This document shows, piece after piece, positions 47,922 to 57,703 of a stretch of 64,000 nucleotides of DNA. The DNA is from Zasmidium citrigriseum (taxonomy: Eukaryota > Ascomycota > Dothideomycetes > Mycosphaerellales > Mycosphaerellaceae). Under the pieces are notes generated by a model. The model searched no databases. It worked only from the letters and a program-made list of their open reading frames with translations, and was not told the DNA's origin. The position numbers and the translations under genes were made by a program. The DNA lies in the NCBI GenBank assembly GCA_002786025.1, contig NHNW01000091.1, positions 1 to 64,000 of the forward strand. The letters are read 5' to 3'. Numbering within the stretch: the stretch's first letter is position 1; each line of letters starts with the position of its first letter.

Positions 47922-49513
47922 GTTAGAGCCGCCGCTACCCGGTACCTACGCCGACTCTACGCTATTAGGTAATGCTCGTAGATTGTCGGTGCATCTAAAG
48001 TTGTTACTAGAGTAACTAGGTCCGGAACTAAAGGCTTCTAATAGATTACATATAGTGATTTCCTAATTAGGCCTAGCGGCTGTCGCTAGCATAACTTCCC
48101 GCCGCTACTCGAATATTAACCTTCTTCGCGTCGCACTACGACTCGCACCTTTTGCGACGGATCCAAGCCTTCTTCCTCTAAAGCCGCGAGAGCTTTATTA
48201 AAAGCTAAACGCCTATCGCACGAGGATCGCCTCCGCCGACACCGCTAACATAAGCGATATCCGCGCTCTAAAAGAAGTCGTCCGCCTCGAGCATGCTAAG
48301 CTCCGTTAAGAGATAGAGTATCTATGCTCGAATGCCTATACTAGCCGCGGAAATCTTGCCTATATAGAAGCTACCTCGCGCCGTATCGGCGACATTTCTC
48401 GCACCCGCCGCCTACTAATAGATGTAGATAAGGAGCTAGACGATCTACTACACGATAAGACTTAAGATAGCAATCGGATAATAAACGAGTAGTAGTAGAC
48501 CTTCCTTAGTCGCTAGCATCGCCTACCCTCTACTACCGAGAGATAGTAGTATTACGCCGATACGGTCGAGCCCCGCATCCTTACTACTCGGCTAAATATC
48601 TCCGTCGTCCGCCTACTACGTATGGGCGCATAGAACTAGAGAAACGGGGAGCCTAACCCCGCCTTTAACCTTAACGAGATCTACCTATCCCTTTAAGCGG
48701 GTTATTCTAATACTTATCTGCAAGCCTGCATTATTAATAAGTATCGCGCGAATAGCGACTTCTAAGGACGCTAGACTCTTAGTATGTAGCAAGATCTGGA
48801 ACGCCGCCGCACCTAGCCTAATCCTCGCGCCTTCGATAGTCGTCGGTCTATCTTCCGTCTCGGCACCCCACCTCTAGTAATACCGGCGCCTAGCACCTAC
48901 TCGTTCCCTAGCTAGCTATAGACGGATGTTCGCTAGAGGGTCCGCTACGGTATAGTTATAAACTAGACGGAGTATAAAGCCGATCTCTCTCGCCGCTATA
49001 CTAATCTAAAGCGTCGTCGTAAGGAGGTCGATCGCATAATAGGCCTATAGCTAGTCTAGCGAGTTCGCATCCGCTAATATAATAAAGGTAACATCGAATT
49101 GCTACCGTAAGGTTATCCGCCTAGCCCGGGATAGGTACTCTAACGCCTTAAGCTTAGGGAGGTATGGATGACTTTAGGCCTAGGAATTAAGGATAGAGGC
49201 ATAGATAGGACATATAGTAGCGGCTGTTTGCTACTTATATCGAGCCTCTAACTTCAAGTCCACTAGTAAAATGGCTTACTTCTACCTTCTCCTTCTTTCC
49301 TTTATTATATCTATTTATATTCCCGTTATCTATATAATGCGGGAAGATTATATTGTATCTTCCCCTTTCCACCCTAGTCTTACTTTATTGGTTTCCTATC
49401 CGGATAAGACAAGTTCCCTACCTTTGTCGAGGATCCTCCGAAGTGTGTTATCGATTCTAGAATACTACTTCCGTAATAGTACTATGTTACTAGGGTAGCT
49501 TAGCACCTCCTAT
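47922..49513 (+). pseudogene. Module E, second paralogue
   Basis: An Arg/Glu-rich helical first half (about 48.2-48.5 kb) is followed by AFNLNEIYLSL (from 48661) and DSRRSIFRLG (48835-48864), in the same order and spacing as in modules D and F. Its tail is longer and continues to about 49.2 kb, followed by a non-coding end into which the older copy was hit by the younger insertion. TAG codons interrupt it. Confidence 0.62.
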
Positions 49514-49540
49514 AATTCACACCCCTCCGGGGTATAAACG
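49514..49540. repeat. Module palindrome 5 (E/F)
   Basis: 27 nt, more degraded: AATTCACACCC, centre CTCCG, GGGTATAAACG. Confidence 0.78.
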
Positions 49541-50628
49541 TAACAAACGAATCCCTAGACGATCTACGATAACCCCGCTCGGCTAGAAGGCATGTTCTCT
49601 CGGTATACGCGCTACTTATATCTAAACGATATAGATTGTATCCTTCGCTATAGCCGCATTCGGGAAATTAATATTAGTTATTAAGACTAAATCTCTAGAG
49701 CTCTAGATAGAACGAAACTATATCCTCCGGTTGCCGTCTACCCCTCTCTCTATGTAGGAAACTCGTCGACAGCGAGTACGCGAAATTAAGGATCTAATCG
49801 AATGCTTGGAACATAATAGGACTTAGCTACGCTATGTTTAAGCTCGGGAAGAAGAAGTCGCTTAGTAGTTAACCTAACCGATTCCTACGGACTTTAGAGA
49901 ACGATACCGAATCGATGTTGTTAAACTACGCCTCGCCCGGCGTCGCCCTCGAACGCCTATTATCTAGCTTATATAGAGAGGCGCTAGAGATTAACGCGAT
50001 AATAATAGACACCTACGCTTTAATACCGGTGAGATCGACGCCGAACTGCAACTACTGCAAGAAGAGATCGAGCTATAGGAGACGATACTTGCTAAATATG
50101 CTACTAAGGGCAATATATAGAGGCGTTAGATAGTAGATCTTTAATAGGAGCTAGAGAATCGGCGAAGATACCCTACCCCTAGATCTCGAGATTCTCGCCG
50201 CTTAATCTATCGGCTCGGACATGCTAACGACTATGCTAGACGAACTCCTAGAACCGCTACTAGCCCAACCTTTATTATTAGAACTAGCTCGCGTATTCGA
50301 CAAATCGATAGGCGTAAGATGCTCCTTATTAATTCCCCCGACCCGTAATTAGTACTGTTTTAGGCACTAGACCACCGATAGAGGGCTACGTTCCGAACAG
50401 TAGCTAGCTTAGATCCTCCTCTCCGACAATAACGCCCGGAGTTTAGCGCTATTCTAGACGATTAGGTCTAAGTCTTGTCCCCGCTTAACCCCGTAGGTAC
50501 TCCCGCTATAAATAGGCATATACTAGAGATGTTCTAAGGATTGTAGGACAGGCTTTTAACAGGGTACCCATTTTTAGCTAAATTAGAGAACCTATAGTTA
50601 ACTAGTTGGCCTCCGGATGTCGCTTTCA
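49541..50628 (+). pseudogene. Module F, third paralogue
   Basis: It starts with an ERNYILRLP block (about 49.70 kb) nearly the same as in module D. It continues with a charged helical stretch, FNTGEIDAELQLL (from 50019) and DSRRLIYRLG (50190-50219). It is the shortest of the three. An untranslated end of about 300 bp follows before the palindrome. RIP-type TAG stops are present. Confidence 0.62.
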
Positions 50629-50655
50629 CGATCGTACCCCGCCGGGGTACGAACG
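50629..50655. repeat. Module palindrome 6 (F/G)
   Basis: 27 nt: CGATCGTACCC, centre CGCCG, GGGTACGAACG. Confidence 0.87.
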
Positions 50656-53600
50656 CCTAACCTCCCTAACTAGCTACCTATACGACTCTATAGGCTACGC
50701 ATATATACGGGGACGATGTTACTGTCGCCTTTCTCGCTTAAGAACTAAACTAGACCCCCTCGCTTCCGGATTCACGATGCTAGCTCTCGATATACCGCCA
50801 TCCGATTAACTACTACATATAGCACGTGTTATAGTATAGCTAGCTAGTTACGAGGTATTAGAACACGTGGAACCTACACGAGTAATTCAGAAGCGCAAAT
50901 ATTCACAGTTTGCTAAAGATGCCGCGTGTAACTATAGCGGCTTAGCCCGTAAAGCCGGCTGCCGCTATAGGTACTTAAGCCCCCTTCTGTTCCGCTAACC
51001 TCTTAACTTTAATAACACCGACAACACTACCGCCTTTAGCACCTCGAACCTTCCGACTTCTTCGAGCTCTTCCTCTATTAATAGTTCCACTCTTACCGAC
51101 TTTACCGAATACCTACCGACAACCCTATTACCTTCTACCTACTCCGATACTATAGCGCGCTCTAGAGGCAGAGCGCTAATGCCCGCTGCACTAACTAGCT
51201 CTAATCTAGCTAATAGTCTCGTGAAGCTAGGAGAGCTTAAGGTGTCGCAACTCCTCGGGTCTATAGACTATATTAGAGACTTCCGCGACCGCTAATTCCC
51301 CTTAGTTACCGACGACTCCCTAAGCGTGCTTAACAAGAACTTGGATTAGCTTAGCGACTTCCTTAAGACTCTAAGCGACGAGAACAAGACCAACTTTACT
51401 AACTTTATCTACGCATATACTAACTACTTTATCGAGGGGCGGTCTGTCGGTATACTAGAAATAGTAGACCGTGTTAAGAAAGCTGCTAATGTAGCGCCTA
51501 ATCGTCGTAAGTATAAGGCACTAGACAAAGCATTAACATAGGGAGAAAAGGCTCGTAATCGGTATATAGCATTAAGGAAGGCTATAGCTTCCTAGCTATC
51601 TCTACCCCTTAAGCGTTACTTTATATAGTTCTTCCTCGACATTAGCGTACCGCCTTAGCGATAGAAGGAATTTACTACCTTCATCCTTAGTTATAAGGAT
51701 TGGAAGGTAGTCGCTCCTCGCATTAGTAAGGCCTTTGTTTAGAGACTTATAGATCGTAAAGGCAAGGGTAGCCTAAGCAACAACTATCGGGTCGAGTAGA
51801 CTAATCTGGATGCTATCGATAATAGCAAGAAGAAGCATCTTATTAATACTATCGATCTCAACTTAGCGGAAGTGCAAGACTAGCTAACGAAGAATAACCT
51901 CGGACTGTACTCGGAAGATTAGTTCCTTCATCTAGTCGATCCTCGTGTCCGGGAAGAGTCTTAGACACCCGTACCTAATGCTAGCTCCTCAAATTAGAGC
52001 AAGTAGCGAGGACCTCCTCCTACTAGCGGCCGTCCTCGAACTAATACTAACCCTACTCCTCCTTCGATTTAAGAGAAGCCCGCTCTATCTTAACAAGGTC
52101 CTACTAGAAATCTACGCCCTCGTACGAAGCTACCGCCTTTAAACTTAGGATAGGGTTAGAACCCTCCTCGACCTAGTTACTAGCGCTCTGCATCTAATGC
52201 CTTGCCTAACCGTCCGAAGGGCAACCCTACTTCTAGCTAAGTTACGCCTACGTAACAATCGCCTGCCCCCCCTCGCTCTAGTAGCTACAGCCGAACTAAC
52301 TCTAGCCTTCCTCGTACTAGATTAGGAAACCTCCCCCGATCTAGCTCTAGTAACTTCTCTCGTCCTACCTCTAGCACCTTCGGTAACTCCCCTACGGCAT
52401 CCAATTATAGCGGCACATTATTGCCTAACAATAAGAAGTCTTAGATCTATAACAAGTGCCTAGGATTCGTGGATGCTACCCTAATCGCTTAGATTGATTA
52501 TACTAATAAGAACAAGCCGAAGTTTACTAATAATTAAGTCCGGTAGTATCTTAAGGATTATAACGAGAACGGCAAGCGCTAATACGCGAGCCCACTCTAC
52601 TATAATTACTTACGACTATTTATAAGTAGAATCCTAGGAATGCTAAACCGACAAGGTAACTACGCTACCTTAACGAGCAAGGTTAGAGCTATAGTTACTA
52701 CTAAAGACAACCTTAACAGGTTCCGCCGCTAGAACCCTAACTAGTTCGATACACTTTACCGCCCTAACGTCCCTTCCAATGCCCTCGGTCCCTATCGCTT
52801 TACGGCCCAAACATACAACATGCCTACAAGCTAGAAGATTCCTTTTCTAAACTTAGCCCTAGCTATTTCGTATGTAGTAGGCGAACTAAGTAAGGACAAC
52901 TAGGAGAGGAACGGCAACCTTACCTTAAAAGGCCTCTTTAACTAGTAGGAGAGTCCCTTCTACGCTAAGAACCCTAGAAACAATCTAGCCTTAGCTAGGA
53001 ACACTATCTACGATGTTGCTATAGATAAGGTACGGATGTATCGATAGCACTAGCGCTTAATTCGAGAGAAGCACAACCTAGGATAGGGACGTACTATAGT
53101 TTACGGATTGATTTAGTAGTTAATAAGGACTAACCCTATCTACTACCTCCTCTATATACTACTACGCCCGGACTCTTACCCTACCCTTGTGTTATACTCC
53201 TACTACATTAAGGATTAACACATAGCTAGTAGTACTAAGGAGAGTAACATAGGGGCTTAAGCCTTCCGCTACTTAGACTTTAATATCGAGCGCATACACA
53301 CCCCTAAGGGTGGGCAGAATATAATATAGGGCTCGCTTACTCTTCTAGCCGAAGATGCTAGTAACTATACTATTATTATCCCTAGCATGTATAAGCGTAA
53401 GAAGTAGGATCCCTAGGTAAAGTTACTTAAAGAGCGCCGAGGGCCACAATCTAAAGCTAAGATTAAGACTATTAATAAGAAGATATGGACGCCTAAGGAC
53501 GCTAAGAAGTACGACACTAACTAGAAGCCTGTTCTATACGGCAAACTCGATGTTCGAATTTCTATACCTTCTTTGCTACATAGTACCTAAAAGCAGACTA

Positions 53601-54193
53601 AGGAGCGAATTAACTTATTCCCCTAGCTCGTTAAGGTGGATCCTTAAGGAGAAGCACTTGAGATTCCCGGCAGTAGTAGCTAGACTAATCTAAATGCGTC
53701 TTACCGCGATCTCGTAGCTCTAAAGGCAACACCTTCTAGATTCGCTAACATCTTCGGCAAGATTCCCTTCCGCTTTCCGGCTGCGATTAAGATGGATTCG
53801 ACCTAGCCTATTAGTAATACGTTAATTGCTTAGCGTCGGTAGTCCGATCCGATAGTTATTAATAACTAGTATAAGATGTGCCGTATGTTACAGGAGTACT
53901 ATAACGCTAGACCGAACAACGCTAACTCTAGGTAGTCAATCTAGCTTCGTAAGTATCGTACTGCGGCTACGAATGAATTCCATAAGAAGTAGGCGGTCGT
54001 TTAGGGAATGGAGAAGAAGGCCTTCGGCAATAACTCCTACTTTAACAATAATAGGGACTTTAGCAGGTTGCTAGCTGCTTTCGAGGCGCCTATTCCCGAA
54101 CTCCTAGAAGGCGAGGAGTTGTCTATCTTGGAAGGCAATTTTATTAACGACGACAGTGTAGCTATAGATAAGGACGGGAATATACTAGAGTAA
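50656..54193 (+). pseudogene. Module G, large unrecognised cargo protein
   Basis: One frame is readable from about 50.93 kb to the TAA at 54191-54193 (roughly 1,080 codons) if TAG is ignored. Its layout: a Ser/Thr-rich start (about 51.0-51.15 kb), a mainly helical part (51.2-51.95 kb), a Pro/Ser/Arg-rich linker (51.95-52.42 kb), a second folded-looking part rich in Asn, Tyr and Leu (52.43-53.4 kb), and a basic then acidic tail. The last 60 codons (54008-54193) are intact. I see no polymerase, protease, helicase, transmembrane or envelope motif. The frame is conserved in the older copy. The upstream 270 bp after the palindrome are probably untranslated. Function unknown. Confidence 0.65.
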
Positions 54194-54202
54194 GCTAGTT
54201 AT

Positions 54203-54229
54203 CGTTCGCACCCCGCTAGGGTGTGAACG
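54203..54229. repeat. Module palindrome 7 (after G)
   Basis: 27 nt: CGTTCGCACCC, centre CGCTA, GGGTGTGAACG. It lies 10 nt after the stop codon of module G. Confidence 0.88.
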
Positions 54230-54317
54230 CTATAGATAGTACTATGGATTAAGGTTTCTAATTAATGTTTTCCTTTGTTCTATGTTAGATTGCGTTTAAT
54301 TTCTAGGCATGAAGGTG

Positions 54318-54338
54318 TGAGTCTACGGGTTAGACTCA
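54318..54338. repeat. Hairpin before the polypurine tract
   Basis: TGAGTCTA, loop CGGGT, TAGACTCA: a perfect 8-bp stem just upstream of the polypurine tract. It is also present, mutated, in the older copy (about 32580-32602), so it is a conserved part of the 3' end. Confidence 0.55.
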
Positions 54339-54340
54339 TA

Positions 54341-54353
54341 GCAAGGGAGGGAA
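54341..54353 (+). other. 3' polypurine tract
   Basis: GCAAGGGAGGGAA directly abuts the 3' LTR, as expected for the primer of plus-strand DNA synthesis. It fixes the LTR boundary at 54354. Confidence 0.82.
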
Positions 54354-54711
54354 TATAGGCTAGCTAGCTGGCTTCTACGGCAAATGCCGAGGCTACGAGC
54401 GCCTACCTTCAACCTCCGAGCGGCGAGCACCTTTATTATTATTACGACACCTACTTTACACACACACGACTAGCTTCTTGTACAATATGCGACATAGATA
54501 GATATAGTAAAATCCTATACACCAAACTTCTTCTCTTCTTTCATAACTTCCTTCGGAAGCACCTCTATATACACGAATACCTCCGTACATCCGAACCTAC
54601 TAATGGAGCTGTGTTACACCCTCTATTAAGATCTATCGCCTATAACCCTTCCTTAGCTCTATTACCTACTTAGCGACTATAGGTGGGTTGGTCTATAGGC
54701 GCTAGGTTATA
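54354..54711 (+). repeat. 3' LTR of the giant element
   Basis: 358 bp and the same length as the 5' LTR, with only transition differences visible, consistent with identical LTRs at insertion followed by RIP. It keeps more CpA/TpG than the 5' copy. Confidence 0.9.
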
Positions 54712-54715
54712 ATAG
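54712..54715. repeat. Target-site duplication, right copy (ATAG)
   Basis: Partner of 37588-37591. Confidence 0.75.
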
Positions 54716-56122
54716 ATAACGGGAATACAAATAGATATAATAAAGGAAAGGAGGAGAAGGTAGAAGTAAACTATATTACTAGTAGACTCGAAGTTAGAGG
54801 CTCGATATAAGTAGCAAACAGCCGCTACTATATGTCCCGTCTATACCCCTGTCCTTAATTCCTAGGCCTAAAGTTACCTATACCTCCCTAAGCTTTAAGC
54901 GTTAGAGTGCCTATCCCGGGCTAGGCGGATAACCTTATAGTAGTAACTCGGCGTTGCTTTATTATATTAGTAGATATGAACATACTAGACTAGCTATAGG
55001 CCTATTATACGATCGACTTCCTTACGACGACGCTATAGATTAGTATAGCGACGAGAGAGATTAGCTTTATACTCCGTCTAGTTTATAACTATACTACGGC
55101 GGACCCTCTAGCGAATATCCGTCTATGGCTAGCTAGGGAACGAGTAGGTACTAGGCGCCGGTATCGCTAGAGGTAGGGTACCGAGACGGAAGATAGACCG
55201 ACGACTATCGAAGGCGCGAGGATTAGGCTAGGTACGGCGGCGTTCTAGATCTTACTATATACTAAGAGTCTAGCGTCCTTAGAAGTCGCTATTCGCGCGA
55301 TACTTATCAATAATGTAGGCTTGTAGATAAGTATTAGAATAACCCGCTTAAAGGGATAGGTAGATCTCGTTAAGGTTAAAGGCGGGGTTAGGTTCTCCGT
55401 TTCTCTAGTTCTGTACGCCTATGCGTAGTAGGCGGACGACGGAGATATTTAGCCGAGTAGTAAGGATACGGGGCTCGACCGTATCGGCGTAATACTACTA
55501 TCTCTCGGTAGTAGAGGGTAGGCGATACTAGCGACTAAGGAAGGTCTACTACTACTCGTTTATTATCCGATTGCTATCTTAAGTCTTATCGTGTAGTAGA
55601 TCGTCTAGCTCCTTATCTATATCTATTAGTAGGCGGCGGGTGCGAGAAATATCGCCGACACGGCGCGAGGTAGCTTCTATATAGGCAAGATTTCCGCGGC
55701 TAGTATAAGCGTTCGAGTATAGATACTCTATCTCTTAACGGAGCTTAGTATACTCGAGGCGGACGACTTCTTTTAGAGCGCGGATATCGCTTATATTAGC
55801 GGTGTCGGCGTAGGCGTTCCTCGTGCGATAGGCGTTTAGCTTTTAATAAAGCTCTCGCGGCTTTAGAGGAAGAAGGCTTAGATCCGTCGTAAAAGGTACG
55901 AGTCGTAGTACGACGCGGAGAAGGTTAATATTCGAGTAGCGGCGGGAAGTTATACTAGCGACAGCCGCTAGGCCTAATTAGGAAATTACTACATGTGATC
56001 TATTAGAAGCCTTTAGTTCCGGACCTAGTTACTCTAGTAACGACTTTAGATACACCGACAATCTGCGAGTATTACCTAATAGCGTAGAGGCGGCGTAGGT
56101 ACCGGGTAGCGGCGGTTCTAAC
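54712..56122 (-). pseudogene. Module E, older copy, 5' and central part
   Basis: Inverted counterpart of 47922-49333. Its 3' end was separated by the younger insertion and lies at 37408-37591. The frame is broken by TAG codons. Confidence 0.7.
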
Positions 56123-56149
56123 CTTTCACACCCCGGCGGGGTACGATCG
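56123..56149. repeat. Module palindrome, older copy (D/E)
   Basis: 27 nt: CTTTCACACCC, centre CGGCG, GGGTACGATCG. Counterpart of 47895-47921. Confidence 0.83.
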
Positions 56150-57676
56150 TAAAAGTAACTAGCTATTCTTAATATTACTTCTCCTATAGGTACGAGACGT
56201 AGGCAATAGATACAGGAGTAGCGATTGAGAGGAGGGATAAAGGTTTTTATACTAAAGAGCTCTAAACTAGAAGGTTCGCGGAGAAGAAGTAGCTACTACT
56301 ACAAGCTAACTCCTAATCCTTCCGTCTAATTCTCTCTAGCTAAACCCCTTTTCTATTCCTAACACACTCCTTTTAATGCTACTTACTTAAGACGCAATCT
56401 TATCGTACAATACTATTCTTATAGGCGCTTAAGGCGGCGGCGATTAGCCTATACGGTACGACTCTAATCCTTAGTAACTCGATTGTTCTCGGGCCTCTCT
56501 TATCGAAGTAGGCTATCTAGACTAGTACGGCTACGGCGAGTATTCCTTCCTTGTATATTAAGCCGACGAACTTAGGTATTAATCTAAGTAGCTTACTAGT
56601 TTAGAGGGTTTAGGAATAGTCTGTTAACGCTATCGATATTAATAGTAATAAAGTTAGTATTAATAGGAAGCTATAGACTATAAGTAGTACCGTTAGTACG
56701 GCTAGCGGTATCGTTGCGATAGCCGAAACGATAGATAGAGCGGCGAGAGTCGTAGTAGCTAGGAGGGTAATAGGTGCGGCGGTTCTCGAGTTCTCGCTAT
56801 AGATTAATATCCTAGCGAAGGCGGGTATTTCCTATAATAGTATGCTCGTTAAGGATACGCTCCTATAGAGTAATATCTCGTTGAAGCAAATCTAGATTAG
56901 TATAGATCTCGGCGATATTAAAGCGAGGACCTCGATCGTTATCGCGCTATCCTCTAGCGCCTACGTCTAGAAGGCGGAAGATCTAAATCTATAGACGGGC
57001 GGCTCGTAGTCTCGGCTCTACTACCCGGATTATATAATCGTTAGTAATAGCGGTTGGGACTACCGTCCTTCCTAGGTAAGCGGCGAGGTAGCTACGGACA
57101 AAGGCGTCTATAATGTCCGATATTCTATTCTCTTCGCCGACTAGCGTGGAGCGTATCTAATCCCGGTCCGACTCTAGATATTTAATAAGGTTCTCGATAT
57201 TACGGACTCGCTATCGGCGAGCTTCTTACTCTTAACCGCTATTTATAGGTAGGCTAAGGATATAGTTACGCTCTAGTTAGAGCTCTTTAGACTTAGTTTC
57301 TAAAACTAACTCGACAGCCTCGAGATCCGATATCTTAGCGGGTATATAGAATAGCTTAATAGCGGGGGTTCGGAAGTAGTAGCTAGTGTAACGACGTTCT
57401 TTACCGATAGGCGGAGGCGTAGATTAAGTTGTCGCTTGAAAGTGTCGGTTGTCGCGCGCGGTAGAAGGTAGGCTAAGTTTACGAGGAATATAGGGAGTTA
57501 TATACGGTTGGCGCTATTCCTAATACGGAAGTTACGGCTTATAACTGCCTTAGAGGACCGCTTTATGTTCCTTACTCCTTCCCTTCACTTATTACTAGAG
57601 TCGTAATTCTAGGAGTGCTCGCGGACGGCTAGTATCTATCTATTACCGGGATTATAGCCGGTTCTCTACTATTAGG
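56150..57676 (-). pseudogene. Module D, older copy
   Basis: Inverted counterpart of 46368-47894. The SRRSI-RLG motif region lies near 56.73-56.76 kb and the ERNYIL region near 57.25 kb. RIP-type stops. Confidence 0.72.
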
Positions 57677-57703
57677 CGTTCGTACCCCGCTAGGGTATAA
57701 ACG
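57677..57703. repeat. Module palindrome, older copy (C/D)
   Basis: 27 nt: CGTTCGTACCC, centre CGCTA, GGGTATAAACG. Counterpart of 46341-46367. Confidence 0.85.

Larger units (their letters stand above)
37592..54711 (+). mobile_element. Giant 17.1-kb Ty3/Gypsy LTR element with cargo modules A-G
   Basis: The two LTRs are each 358 bp in direct orientation and differ only by transitions. A polypurine tract abuts the 3' LTR, and ATAG is duplicated on both sides. Internal modules in order: A (small N-terminal frame), B (gag with zinc knuckle and protease region), C (RT, RNase H, integrase), D, E and F (three paralogous coiled-coil-type proteins), and G (about 1,000 codons, unrecognised). Each module is followed by the same 27-nt palindrome. 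All frames are interrupted by RIP-type TAG codons, so this copy is dead. It is nested in an inverted older relative with the same order. A typical fungal Ty3/Gypsy element is 5-8 kb; the extra 8 kb of own frames is the unusual part. Confidence 0.88.

Noticed and set aside
37592..54711. Modules D-G as a separate transposon nested inside a standard Gypsy element
   Set aside because: No terminal repeats or target duplication surround D-G alone. The polypurine tract and 3' LTR follow G directly, and the older copy has the same order.
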